A program made the position numbers and the translations under genes. A stretch of 64,000 bases of DNA from Verrucomicrobiia bacterium. GTDB lineage: Bacteria; Verrucomicrobiota; Verrucomicrobiia; Opitutales; Cerasicoccaceae. The stretch spans positions 124,001 to 188,000 of the forward strand of contig JAUIAM010000002.1 of assembly GCA_030425485.1 (NCBI GenBank). The letters are read 5' to 3'. Shown here piece after piece: positions 46,245 through 54,716 of this stretch. How positions within the stretch are numbered: the first letter of the stretch is position 1; every line of letters begins with the position of its first letter. A model generated the notes under the pieces. The model saw only the letters and a program-made list of their open reading frames with translations. It was not told the origin of the DNA and searched no databases.

Positions 46245-48023
46245 ATGCAATTGGCCTTTGATACCGTTCGCGAGTTAACGCGCATCGTCAGCGACGCTGC
46301 CGCCCAGTGCGAGGGCTTCGACCCGAGCTTCGAGCCCGAGGTACGCGCAGCCGAACCCCGCTTCGGTGACTACCAGGCCAACGGCGTGCTGCCCTTTGCC
46401 AAGCGCAACAAGACCAATCCCCGCGCCCTGGCCACCACACTGCTGGAGAAGCTCCAGACGCTCCCGCCCTTCTCCGACGGGCAGGCCACGCTCGAAATCG
46501 CCGGGCCGGGCTTCCTCAACATTCGCCTCTCTGCGGGCTACAAGTTTGCCTGGCTCAAGCAGTTTAGCGACGAGTCCAGCTACGCCAGCGGGGCCAAGGC
46601 TCTCCTCGCGGGCAAGACCGTCGTCGTCGACTACCCCTCCCCCAACACAGCCAAGCAGATGCACATCGGCCACCTGCGCCCCATGGTCATCGGCGAGGCC
46701 GTTGCCCGCCTGATCGAGTTTTGCGGAGCCAAAGTCATCCGCGACAACCACCTCGGCGACTGGGGCACGAACTTTGGCACCCTCATCATGGCCATCAAGC
46801 GCGAAGGCTATGACCTCGACGCCGCCTCGGGCGAAGCTGCCCTGGCCGAGATCGAGCGCCTCTACAAGCTCGGCACCTCGCTTGAAAAGGAGGACGAAAG
46901 TGGGGCTACGCGTGACGCCTCCCGGGCCGAGCTGAAGAAGCTCCAGGAGGGCGACCCCGAGAACACCGCCCTGTGGGAGAAGATCGTCGCCACCAGCAAC
47001 GAAGCCTTTGAAAAGATTTACGCCATGCTCGGCGTCAAGCCCGACGTCACCCTGGGCGAGAGCTTTTACCGCGACAAGGTGGACCGCATCTACGAGGAAC
47101 TCTCCGCCTGCGGTCTGGCCGAGGAAAGTGACGGCGCGCTCGTCGTCTTCCACCCCGAGCACCCGCGCTTTGCCAAGCAGCCCTTCATCATCCGCAAGCA
47201 GGACGGCGCCAGCAACTACGCCAGCACGGACCTCGCCACCCTGCTCTACCGCCGCGATGAATTCGGCGCGGACGAAGTCGTTTATCTGACCGATGGTCGC
47301 CAGCGCGACCACTTCGAGCAGCTCTTTCTCACCGCGCAAAAGTGGTTCGACAAGCAGGGCTACACCCTGCCCAAGCTGGCCCATGTCTGGTGGGGCACCA
47401 TCCTCGGCGAGGACGGCAAGGCCATCAAAACCCGTTCCGGCGAGCCCATCTACCTGCGCGCACTGCTCGGTGAAGCCATCGAGCGCGCCCGCGCCATCGT
47501 GGACGAAAAGAGCCCCGAGCTCTCAGACGAAGAGAAGCAAACCATTGCCACCGCCGTGGGCCTGGGCGCCGTGCGCTACGCCGACCTTTCGCAAAACCGC
47601 ACCCAGGACTACGTCTTTGCCTGGGACAAGCTGCTCGCCTTCGACGGCAACTCCGCCCCCTACCTGCTCATGGCCGCAGCCCGCGTGCACTCGATCTTTC
47701 GCAAGGCCGGGGTGGACCTCGCCTCGACCGATTTCGAGGCCGAAGCCTCACCCATCGAGACGGAGGAGGAGCTGGCACTGGCCCGCAAGTTGATGAACTT
47801 CCCCGAGGCACTCGCGCTGGCCGTATCCGACCTGCGCCCGCACCACCTCTGCACTTACCTCTACGAGCTAGCCGGCGACTTCAGCACTTTCTTCAACGCC
47901 AACCGCGTCATCGTGGACGAGCCCGACGTCAAGGCCCGCCGCCTCCTGCTCTGCGCCCGCACCGTGCGCACCCTGGAGACCGGCCTGCACCTGCTCGGCA
48001 TCACCCCGCTCCAGCGCATGTAA
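46245..48023 (+). CDS. argS: Arginine--tRNA ligase
   Basis: 592 residues from ATG 46245; the frame opens five codons earlier at TTG. N-terminal Add-1 domain (to about 115), class I HIGH motif in MHIGHLRPMVIGEAV (H140-H143), GDWGTNFGTLI, and the Rossmann core with DGRQRDHFEQLF. A KTRSGE loop stands in for KMSKS, as usual in ArgS. The C-terminal DALR anticodon-binding domain ends LLGITPLQRM. Full length; single gene. Confidence 0.97.
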   Translation: MQLAFDTVRELTRIVSDAAAQCEGFDPSFEPEVRAAEPRFGDYQANGVLPFAKRNKTNPRALATTLLEKLQTLPPFSDGQATLEIAGPGFLNIRLSAGYKFAWLKQFSDESSYASGAKALLAGKTVVVDYPSPNTAKQMHIGHLRPMVIGEAVARLIEFCGAKVIRDNHLGDWGTNFGTLIMAIKREGYDLDAASGEAALAEIERLYKLGTSLEKEDESGATRDASRAELKKLQEGDPENTALWEKIVATSNEAFEKIYAMLGVKPDVTLGESFYRDKVDRIYEELSACGLAEESDGALVVFHPEHPRFAKQPFIIRKQDGASNYASTDLATLLYRRDEFGADEVVYLTDGRQRDHFEQLFLTAQKWFDKQGYTLPKLAHVWWGTILGEDGKAIKTRSGEPIYLRALLGEAIERARAIVDEKSPELSDEEKQTIATAVGLGAVRYADLSQNRTQDYVFAWDKLLAFDGNSAPYLLMAAARVHSIFRKAGVDLASTDFEAEASPIETEEELALARKLMNFPEALALAVSDLRPHHLCTYLYELAGDFSTFFNANRVIVDEPDVKARRLLLCARTVRTLETGLHLLGITPLQRM

Positions 48024-48091
48024 GTAGCGCGGTGCCATTTAAGGGCGCGCAACTGGCAGCAGCACCACCATGATACATTTAATCATCTAGC

Positions 48092-49066
48092 ATGTTACGA
48101 CGCACAGCGAGTGAACTCTTCACCAACCTGCTACTGTTTCTCGTCGTAGTGCTGGTGGTTGTATTGGTTTTTCGATACAGGAGCGGAGCCCCTGCCGACG
48201 AACCGACAAGCGAACTTGCATCCACCTCATCGCAGCCCGCAATCGGGAACGCACCACCGCGCCAGCAAGCCCTCCCCCAAAGCAGCACTGCGCGTCCGTC
48301 AGCAAATGCCCGCACCGACACGAGCGGTATTTACCAAGAGATTGGGTTTAAGAGCACGGGCGGGAAGTTTCCCTTTTATGTGGCGGACAAGCGCTGGAAC
48401 GACGACACGGGCAGCTATGGTTTTTACCGCACAGGCATGCACGGCACGGAGGTGCCCCTGCGCGGAGCGGCGCGGCGCTACATGCTCTCGGAAAATCAGG
48501 CCAACTACCCCGTGCCACAGAGCGGTTGCGGCCCCACCGCCTTGCTCAACCTCTACATCTGGTACTCGAAATTCGGGCTCATCAACGAAACCGTCCAGCA
48601 CGCCAACCCCGAGCGCTACAAGCAGCTCAAGTTTACCCAGATCGATCGCCGCATCGCTGAGTTGAAGGGGCAGAACCGCACCCCCAGCGGCGGCACCAAC
48701 ACGCTGGAGCTCGTCCTGGCCCTGGAGGAAATTATGGCCGCGAGCGGTAACCAGGACATACGCATGCACTTCGAACTGAAGGATGCGCCGCTGGCTCAAT
48801 CCGACTTTCTCAACGTCACGCGCGGCTACCGTGCGGGCATCCTCACCGTGCGCCCACTCATCAACGGCCAGCTCGAACGCTACCACGCCGTGCTTGTCAT
48901 CTCCGGCGACCGCTCCGGGCGCATCACCCTGGCCAATTGGGGCAAGTTCGTCCACGGGCGCATGGTCACACGCGGCGGAAAGCAGTGGTTCATCCCCGAG
49001 GACAAGAGCCAGCCCGAACTGCTTGTCGAGCGCCTCACGACCCTCATCCCCTTTCGCCCGAGCTGA
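48092..49066 (+). CDS. Membrane-anchored C39-like cysteine peptidase
   Basis: 324 residues. One N-terminal transmembrane helix (LLLFLVVVLVVVLVF, about 13-27), a Ser/Pro/Ala linker to about 75, then a papain-like C39-type domain. Predicted triad: C146 in SGCGPTALLN, H265 in YHAVLVIS and N282 in LANWG. Glutamine before the cysteine (VPQSGCG) fits the oxyanion position. Topology suggests a periplasmic peptidase or peptidase-like protein; the substrate is unknown. Immediately downstream of argS on the same strand (68-bp gap). Confidence 0.75.
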   Translation: MLRRTASELFTNLLLFLVVVLVVVLVFRYRSGAPADEPTSELASTSSQPAIGNAPPRQQALPQSSTARPSANARTDTSGIYQEIGFKSTGGKFPFYVADKRWNDDTGSYGFYRTGMHGTEVPLRGAARRYMLSENQANYPVPQSGCGPTALLNLYIWYSKFGLINETVQHANPERYKQLKFTQIDRRIAELKGQNRTPSGGTNTLELVLALEEIMAASGNQDIRMHFELKDAPLAQSDFLNVTRGYRAGILTVRPLINGQLERYHAVLVISGDRSGRITLANWGKFVHGRMVTRGGKQWFIPEDKSQPELLVERLTTLIPFRPS

Positions 49067-49068
49067 TT

Positions 49069-49197
49069 TTGCGCCTCAAGCGTCACATCATCCCGCCTTC
49101 GCTGCGCATCTACGCCGGGAAAACCTTTGAGCTGGTCAAGCTCAAGCGCGTGAAGGAAGACGCGCCTCAGCCGTCGGCCAACAACGTGTCGATGTAA
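49069..49197 (+). CDS. Possible small protein (low confidence)
   Basis: An open frame of 42 codons from TTG 49069, starting three bases after the peptidase stop: LRLKRHIIPPSLRIYAGKTF then ELVKLKRVKEDAPQ. Third positions are strongly G+C biased, as in real genes here, and the product is basic. It overlaps the end of the convergent HAD phosphatase gene by 31 bp. The start codon is weak and no family is recognised. Confidence 0.3.
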   Translation: MRLKRHIIPPSLRIYAGKTFELVKLKRVKEDAPQPSANNVSM

Positions 49198-49709
49198 GCG
49201 GCAAGGTCGGCGTAAACGGCCACACCGTGCTCGGCGAGGTAGGCCTGCGCCTTCTCGTCCAGTTCTTCACCCGTCTTGACCGCGATCGGTGTGATGCCGG
49301 CGTTGATGCCCGCGCCCCAGTCACTCTTGCGGTCGCCCACCATCGCACAATGCGCGGGGTCGAGCTGGTGCTGGGCGATCATCTCTTCGATAAAGCGCGG
49401 GCTGGGCTTGCGGTACTCGGCGGGTCCCTCCGGGTGCTCGGGGGCGATGCATATCTCGGCAAAAAGGTCTTCACCCAGCCCAAGCAGTTCCAGCATGCGG
49501 GCATTGCAGCGGTGCACATCTTCCAGTGAAAAATACCCGCGCCCCACTCCGCTCTGGTTGGTAAAAAGAAACAGCAAGTAGCCCGCCTCGCGAGCGCGAC
49601 GCAGCGCCTCGGCCACACCGGGAATCAGCTCCACATCTTCCGACTTGGAGAGGTAACCCGTATCCCAGTTGATGGTGCCGTCGCGGTCGAGAAAGAGTGC
49701 CTTGTTCAT
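49167..49709 (-). CDS. gmhB: HAD-superfamily phosphatase, GmhB-like
   Basis: 180 residues. HAD motif I FLDRDGTINWDTGYL (nucleophile D8, general acid D10), motif II FLFTNQSGVGRGY, motif III lysine in YRKPSPRF, and motif IV MVGDRKSDWGAGINAG. The pattern fits D-glycero-D-manno-heptose-1,7-bisphosphate 7-phosphatase (LPS heptose) or histidinol-phosphatase-like HAD-IIIA enzymes. The zinc-binding cysteines of classical GmhB (after CPHHP and before RKP) are missing, leaving CIAPEHPEGPAEYRKP. The specific substrate is therefore uncertain; lipid A genes elsewhere in the window make an LPS role plausible. Confidence 0.85.
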   Translation of the reverse strand: MNKALFLDRDGTINWDTGYLSKSEDVELIPGVAEALRRAREAGYLLFLFTNQSGVGRGYFSLEDVHRCNARMLELLGLGEDLFAEICIAPEHPEGPAEYRKPSPRFIEEMIAQHQLDPAHCAMVGDRKSDWGAGINAGITPIAVKTGEELDEKAQAYLAEHGVAVYADLAAYIDTLLADG

Positions 49710-49749
49710 GGGATGGTCTGATTAACTGTCGAGCTGCTCTCCCCGCACG

Positions 49750-50883
49750 TTATTTCAACTCCCACTTATAGGGTGCCTTCGAAAGCAGTTGGTAGCCGTC
49801 GCCCGTGACCTGCACGACGTCCTCGATGCGGCAGCCGCCCAGCCCCGGATAGTACAAGCCCGGCTCGACCGTGATGACCGCACCCGCCTTGAGCCGGTTC
49901 GTCGCCGTGCTCACGCGGGGCGACTCGTGCACCTCCAGCCCGAGCCCGTGCCCGGTGCTGTGGATGAAGCCCTGCCAGACGCCATCGACCTGCCCGGTCT
50001 CGTAGCCCGCCTCCTCAAAGGTCTTCGCCGCCGCCGTATGGACGAGCTTGCCCGTGGTCCTGGCTTTGATCGCTCCGAGGGCCGCTTTTTGCGCCGCATG
50101 CACGGTGGCCACAAGACGCTTCTGCTCAGGCGTAGCCTTACCCTTAAGAAAGGTGCGGGTCATATCGCCATGGTAACCGGTCTTCATCACACGCGGGAAG
50201 ACATCCACGATGATAAGTTCGTTTGCTCGCAGCGGCCCCTCGCCGATACAGTGCGGATCGCAAGCCTGATCGCCCCCCGCGCAAATAACGTGGTCGGCAA
50301 TCGCACCTGCCTCCAGGCAAGCCGTCTGAATGATAACCCGCAGGCGCTCGGAAGTCAGCCGCTTGCCATCCAGCTTGAGGTAGCCGCGCTCGATCTTGCT
50401 GCGACGCAGGGCTTGCTCTGCTGCGCGGATACCCGCAGCAGAGGCCTTGTTCCCCTCGGCCACAGCGCACGCCTCGGCTTCGGTTTTCTTTTCTCGCTCC
50501 GGAAAAAACATGCCTTCGCCAGCCTCAATTTTCAAGCCTGCCGCGATGAGCTTGGCCGCCACGGCGTGCGGAAAATCCCCCGGCACGCTAAAGGCCGTCA
50601 AGCCGAAGTCCTCAGCCAGCGCGCGGATGAGCTCCGCCGGGCCGGGCTGCTTAACCCCATAAGCCTCACGTGCGTACTTGATCAAATCCTCATAGGCGTA
50701 GAGCAAGTCGAGCGAGGATTCCTTCTCCGCGCGGCCAATCTCCAGCCGGGAGAAGACGCCGACTTTCTGCCGCCCGGCTTCCAGCAGGACAACCGGGTCC
50801 GGCACGAAGAATCCCGAAAAGTACAGGGCATCGGCGCTGGCCTCCGTTGAGGCATAAAGGAGTTTGGCTGGTTGTTTGGACAT
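49750..50883 (-). CDS. M24 family metallopeptidase (Xaa-Pro aminopeptidase type)
   Basis: 377 residues from ATG 50883 (the upstream 25 codons of open frame are not used). N-terminal creatinase-like domain (about 1-140), then the pita-bread catalytic fold. Metal ligands are visible in IIVDVFPRVMKTGYHGDMTRTF (two Asp), STGHGLGLEVHESP (His) and VITVEPGLYYPGLGG...RIEDVV (two Glu). Cytoplasmic, no signal. It is divergent from the DUF192 gene. Confidence 0.92.
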   Translation of the reverse strand: MSKQPAKLLYASTEASADALYFSGFFVPDPVVLLEAGRQKVGVFSRLEIGRAEKESSLDLLYAYEDLIKYAREAYGVKQPGPAELIRALAEDFGLTAFSVPGDFPHAVAAKLIAAGLKIEAGEGMFFPEREKKTEAEACAVAEGNKASAAGIRAAEQALRRSKIERGYLKLDGKRLTSERLRVIIQTACLEAGAIADHVICAGGDQACDPHCIGEGPLRANELIIVDVFPRVMKTGYHGDMTRTFLKGKATPEQKRLVATVHAAQKAALGAIKARTTGKLVHTAAAKTFEEAGYETGQVDGVWQGFIHSTGHGLGLEVHESPRVSTATNRLKAGAVITVEPGLYYPGLGGCRIEDVVQVTGDGYQLLSKAPYKWELK

Positions 50884-51027
50884 AGCGGTATCATTGCCAA
50901 TATCTGCACGAGGCCAAGAAGGAATGCAGACCCACCCCCCATAATCGCTATCGTCCACGCAGCACTACTGCCTCCGCCACACGGTTTCGGCTTGTGGATT
51001 TCCCTCGATTGCGCGGCTATAGTCTAC

Positions 51028-51552
51028 GTGAAAACTTTCAGTCTCCTATCCCTCCTTCTGGCCACAACTGTTTTATGCGGCTGCAACGCGGAGTCGCCCA
51101 CCGATGCATCCGCCACCAGCGAGACGCGCGCTACGGTCGACACCTGGCTCCCGCTGTCCGTGGGCGACAAAGCCATCGAGGCACAACTGGCCATGACGCC
51201 CCGCGAACAGCAACAAGGCCTCATGCGCCGTGAAAGCATGGGAGAAAACCAGGGCATGCTCTTCGTCTTTCCGCGCCCGAAGCAGCAATCCTTCTGGATG
51301 GAGAACACACCCCTGCCGCTCGACATCGCCTACATCAGCCCCGACGGCGTGATCCGCGAAATCTACCGCATGCAGCCCTACGACACCTCGTCTATCGTCT
51401 CACACAGCCGGGACATCCAACTCGTCCTGGAGATGAACCAGAACTGGTTCCCTAAAAACGGTGTCCAAGTAGGCGACAAACTCGACATGGAAAAAGTCAA
51501 GGCCGCCATCCGCCAACGCGGCTATGCCCCGGCCAAGCTCGGGCTAAAGTAG
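51028..51552 (+). CDS. DUF192 lipoprotein
   Basis: 174 residues from a GTG at 51028, chosen because it begins a lipoprotein signal (KTFSLLSLLLATTVLCGC, lipobox LCGC). The frame is open 52 codons further but would overlap the divergent peptidase gene. DUF192 features: MTPREQQQGLMRRESMGENQ, FVFPRPKQQSFWMENTPLPL and DIAYISPDGVIREIYRMQP. The domain is a small beta-barrel of unknown biochemical role, here membrane-anchored. Convergent with the second giant protein, 7 bp apart. Confidence 0.9.
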   Translation: MKTFSLLSLLLATTVLCGCNAESPTDASATSETRATVDTWLPLSVGDKAIEAQLAMTPREQQQGLMRRESMGENQGMLFVFPRPKQQSFWMENTPLPLDIAYISPDGVIREIYRMQPYDTSSIVSHSRDIQLVLEMNQNWFPKNGVQVGDKLDMEKVKAAIRQRGYAPAKLGLK

Positions 51553-51559
51553 CTTGTAT

Positions 51560-54500
51560 TCAAAAATTGGATACAAACACAGGAACCTCCGCCACCGGCT
51601 CCATCTCCTCCGCGCTGATCCAGCGAAAATCGATCACCTCAAATTTGCGGCCCAGCGTGCCCGCCACCGTCGGGTCCATCGCGGCACCACCATCAAGCCG
51701 GTCAGGCGTACGCCGCACGGTAGCCTCGCACCAAGCCTTGGCCGCATCGCCCGTCAGCGGGTCAACGGCCTCGCCATAGGCGCGAATAACAAAGGTGTCC
51801 GAGCGCGCATTAAGCACAGGGGCCAGCCGCGAAATGATATCGCCCTGCGTCAGGGTCAGATTGGAAAACGGCAGCAGCCCCTCATTGATCGGACGCACAT
51901 CATCCATGCCCGGACGCTGCCCGACATCGGCCAGAGCCTCCGCGATGATGCCCGAGTTGACGAACTCCTGCACCGTAGCGAAAGGCCGCCCCCTGGACTG
52001 CAAGCGCGCCACGATACCCCCGGCCAGATAGTCCAGTTGCGTGTGGCCCTCACGGGCCGAGAGCGTGCGCACACTTTCGGTAAAGGCGTAGCGCGGCTGG
52101 GCAATGTCCTGCTCGTCGCGGAGTTGCGAGCTGTAAATCGCGGCCCGAAACGGCTGGCGGGCAAAGCTGTGCGCACTGACGCGACTGCCCGAAGCATAGC
52201 CCATCGCGTCGTCATCCTGAGGCGACTGCCCGCCACCGGAGCTCCCCAACATGGCGCGCCAGGCCTCGACAGAGGTGGAGTTGAGATTAAACGCCCCGAG
52301 CTGATACAGGCGGGCGGCGTCATCCGCACGCGCCCCGTCACCCGCCAATCCGTTGGCCGGAGCAAGCCGACCGTGCAGCATGATCGGCTGGGGGTGAGAC
52401 TCTGCCTGATAGTAGGGGTTGAAAAAATACTGGTCGAAAACACGGTTCATCCCGCCGGCCTGCGGATTCCCAAGCGCGAGCGTTGGCGTGCCCGCAATCT
52501 GCGCATAGCGCATGACGCCGACGGTGAGCGGCTCGGTCAGCGGAAGATCAAAGAGCACCGGAGACAGGTTTTCGTTATCGTGATTACGGGGCTCGGTATC
52601 GTGAAAGAGCTCGCGTGGCTCAAACACATCGTAGTCATTCATGCCGCGATAGCTGTTGCGCGGCTCGGTCAGCTCCAGCTCCATGAGGTCGGCCATCTTG
52701 AGTACGCGCGTGCCGGGCTCGCTCTCAGCCATTGCAAGGTCATCTACCGCAGGCAGCGTGATGCTCGCACCGGCGTCAAAGGCGGGGTTGGACAAATCGA
52801 GAGCGGCGAGAAAGAGCGAGAGCTCTTCCAGGGAGTCCTCGTCGCTGCTCAGCTTCCAATGGTAAACGATGGTGGCATCCTCGTGCCGGTAGTCGAGGCT
52901 GCCATCAAGTGAAAACGGGAGCTTGTATCCTGCATCGCCATTTTTATCCCTGCCAAAGCGCTGCTTGTATTCAAATTCTGGATACGCCAGGTCTTTCAGG
53001 GAAAAGAACGGCTCAACCTGGCGGTAGTCCTCATTTGCTCCGGTAAAAGGAACGAAGTGAACATCCACGTTTTTGCCGTTTGTGTCTGCCTTTATCCGGA
53101 TGCTGTCCCCGGCCTCGGGGCGCGTCTCGTAAAGGTCTGCCCATACGGGCACATCGCGCCGATGCGTTTTGCTCGGGCTCGGTGTGTAATCAAAAAAGCC
53201 CAGGTCGCGGGCCAGCCCCTCGGGCTGAGTGGCCGGGTTGGGCGCCATCACGCGGTAGACTTCACCCGGTTGGAGCACGGGAGCATCACGGCTCTTTTTG
53301 TCTGGCGCGATATCCACCCACACGCACAGGTAGGGCTGTTTGAGAATGCCCTTGTAGTCGAAGACATCAAACTCGCGGTAGTACTGAATGCTACTGAGGT
53401 CGTCCTCGATGTCGGGCGTATCGTTGCTGTCGCGGTTCTCGATCTTCAGCTCGGGCAGGTTATCAAAGTAAACCGCCATCGCGCGCGAATAGCCCTCATC
53501 GTTGTCATCCTCCGGAAAGGTAATGGGCACCGAGTACGGGTTCCAGAACTCAATCTCCACGTGGTAGCGCAGCTTGACCCTGGCATCGTTGTAGCCGTGA
53601 AAAACGCGCATCTTGAGCGTGAGTTCGGTCGGAATCGGGTAAAGCGCATGCGTGGTCTCACCGTCATTCAATGCCGCGCGATCAACCGGCGTGGCTGCGG
53701 CGCGGTAGTCCATCGAGGGCGTGAGAAAAGCCCGCATGGCGTCGTTTATCAAGTCGCCGTCGCGGTAGGCGGGATCGGAAAGGTTGTGCTTGAGCCCGCC
53801 GCCGGCAGGATTTTCCAGCACACCGTAAGCGCAGAGTGTGTAGTCATGCCAACGGGCACGCAGCGTATCCTGAGTGACCACTGAGCGTCCCTCACGCGTC
53901 CGCAGTAGTGGCAACTGACGCAGGGAATTCATCCGCTCCAAGCCCGCCAGGATCGAGGAATCGGCCATCAAGTCATCACGGAAAAATCGCTCGATGTCGC
54001 ACCCGGAAGACAACTGGTGATGGTGCGCAGCGGCGGTCAACGCATCCACCCCCTCCGGGAGCGTTCTTCCCGGCTGGAGTGAGGCCTTGACGCCCTCGTC
54101 CCCGACCCACCAGGCAATGCGGTGCTCCCAGCCGTCGCTCAGGTCGAGCGCAACTGTTGGTGCTGTAACGGCGGGCAGCCCGGCGGGAGCGTGTGCGGGC
54201 ACGAGCGTGGCAGCGTCAGCCGGAGAAATGCGCGGGTCAGGCGCGGCCCCGGAAACGAGCCATGAGGGCTCGGACAGGGGAGATGTCGCGTCCCAGATCC
54301 CAGTCCAGTAGTGATTTCCAGCCTGGGCAACGCCAACGCCGAGGATGTCTGCCCGCGCGCTTTGCCGCTGATCTGGGCCTGCCACACGCTGGAGTTCACC
54401 CAAGGCCTGATGCAGGGCAAAGCGGGCATTCGCCTGAGCGCGAGCATGGACTTCCCGTCCCGAAGCGACGTTGACTTCAATCTGCACCAGCGTACTCAGC

Positions 54501-54577
54501 GCAACCATCAAGAGCAGGAGCATGGCCATGAGCCCGAGCGATAGGACCAAGGCAAAGCCCCGCCGCGAGCCAGGCAT
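51560..54577 (-). CDS. Second giant prepilin-like protein (Verru_Chthon cassette protein A type)
   Basis: 1005 residues from ATG 54577; the frame is open 104 codons further but the prepilin-like start lies here (PGSRRGFALVLSLGLMAM, cleavage-like G7/F8, helix 8-31). The following ANARFALHQALGELQ and AGPDQR, the GAFNLNSTSVEAWRAMLGSS segment (compare VFNVNSTSVQAWKAFLAS in the first) and the C-terminal FEVIDFRWISAEEM match the protein at 3237-6683, so the two are paralogues. Unlike the first it is a solitary gene, between the M16 peptidase and the DUF192 gene. Function unknown. Confidence 0.82.
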   Translation of the reverse strand: MPGSRRGFALVLSLGLMAMLLLLMVALSTLVQIEVNVASGREVHARAQANARFALHQALGELQRVAGPDQRQSARADILGVGVAQAGNHYWTGIWDATSPLSEPSWLVSGAAPDPRISPADAATLVPAHAPAGLPAVTAPTVALDLSDGWEHRIAWWVGDEGVKASLQPGRTLPEGVDALTAAAHHHQLSSGCDIERFFRDDLMADSSILAGLERMNSLRQLPLLRTREGRSVVTQDTLRARWHDYTLCAYGVLENPAGGGLKHNLSDPAYRDGDLINDAMRAFLTPSMDYRAAATPVDRAALNDGETTHALYPIPTELTLKMRVFHGYNDARVKLRYHVEIEFWNPYSVPITFPEDDNDEGYSRAMAVYFDNLPELKIENRDSNDTPDIEDDLSSIQYYREFDVFDYKGILKQPYLCVWVDIAPDKKSRDAPVLQPGEVYRVMAPNPATQPEGLARDLGFFDYTPSPSKTHRRDVPVWADLYETRPEAGDSIRIKADTNGKNVDVHFVPFTGANEDYRQVEPFFSLKDLAYPEFEYKQRFGRDKNGDAGYKLPFSLDGSLDYRHEDATIVYHWKLSSDEDSLEELSLFLAALDLSNPAFDAGASITLPAVDDLAMAESEPGTRVLKMADLMELELTEPRNSYRGMNDYDVFEPRELFHDTEPRNHDNENLSPVLFDLPLTEPLTVGVMRYAQIAGTPTLALGNPQAGGMNRVFDQYFFNPYYQAESHPQPIMLHGRLAPANGLAGDGARADDAARLYQLGAFNLNSTSVEAWRAMLGSSGGGQSPQDDDAMGYASGSRVSAHSFARQPFRAAIYSSQLRDEQDIAQPRYAFTESVRTLSAREGHTQLDYLAGGIVARLQSRGRPFATVQEFVNSGIIAEALADVGQRPGMDDVRPINEGLLPFSNLTLTQGDIISRLAPVLNARSDTFVIRAYGEAVDPLTGDAAKAWCEATVRRTPDRLDGGAAMDPTVAGTLGRKFEVIDFRWISAEEMEPVAEVPVFVSNF

Positions 54578-54629
54578 CGCCGGATGTTTTAGGTCAACTG
54601 TAGGTAACACACGCAAGAATTTCCCCCGC

Positions 54630-54655
54630 AAAAGTGCCTTTTCAGCAAAAGGCAC
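54630..54655 (-). terminator. Rho-independent terminator of the M16 peptidase gene
   Basis: On the minus strand GTGCCTTTT-GCTG-AAAAGGCAC, a perfect 9-bp stem, followed by TTTT. 62 bp after the peptidase stop. Confidence 0.75.
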
Positions 54656-54716
54656 CCCGTAGAGAACGTCCAGTGGGAACTCCTCCCGCGTGGAATTTTT
54701 CCAGCGCAGGTCGTGC

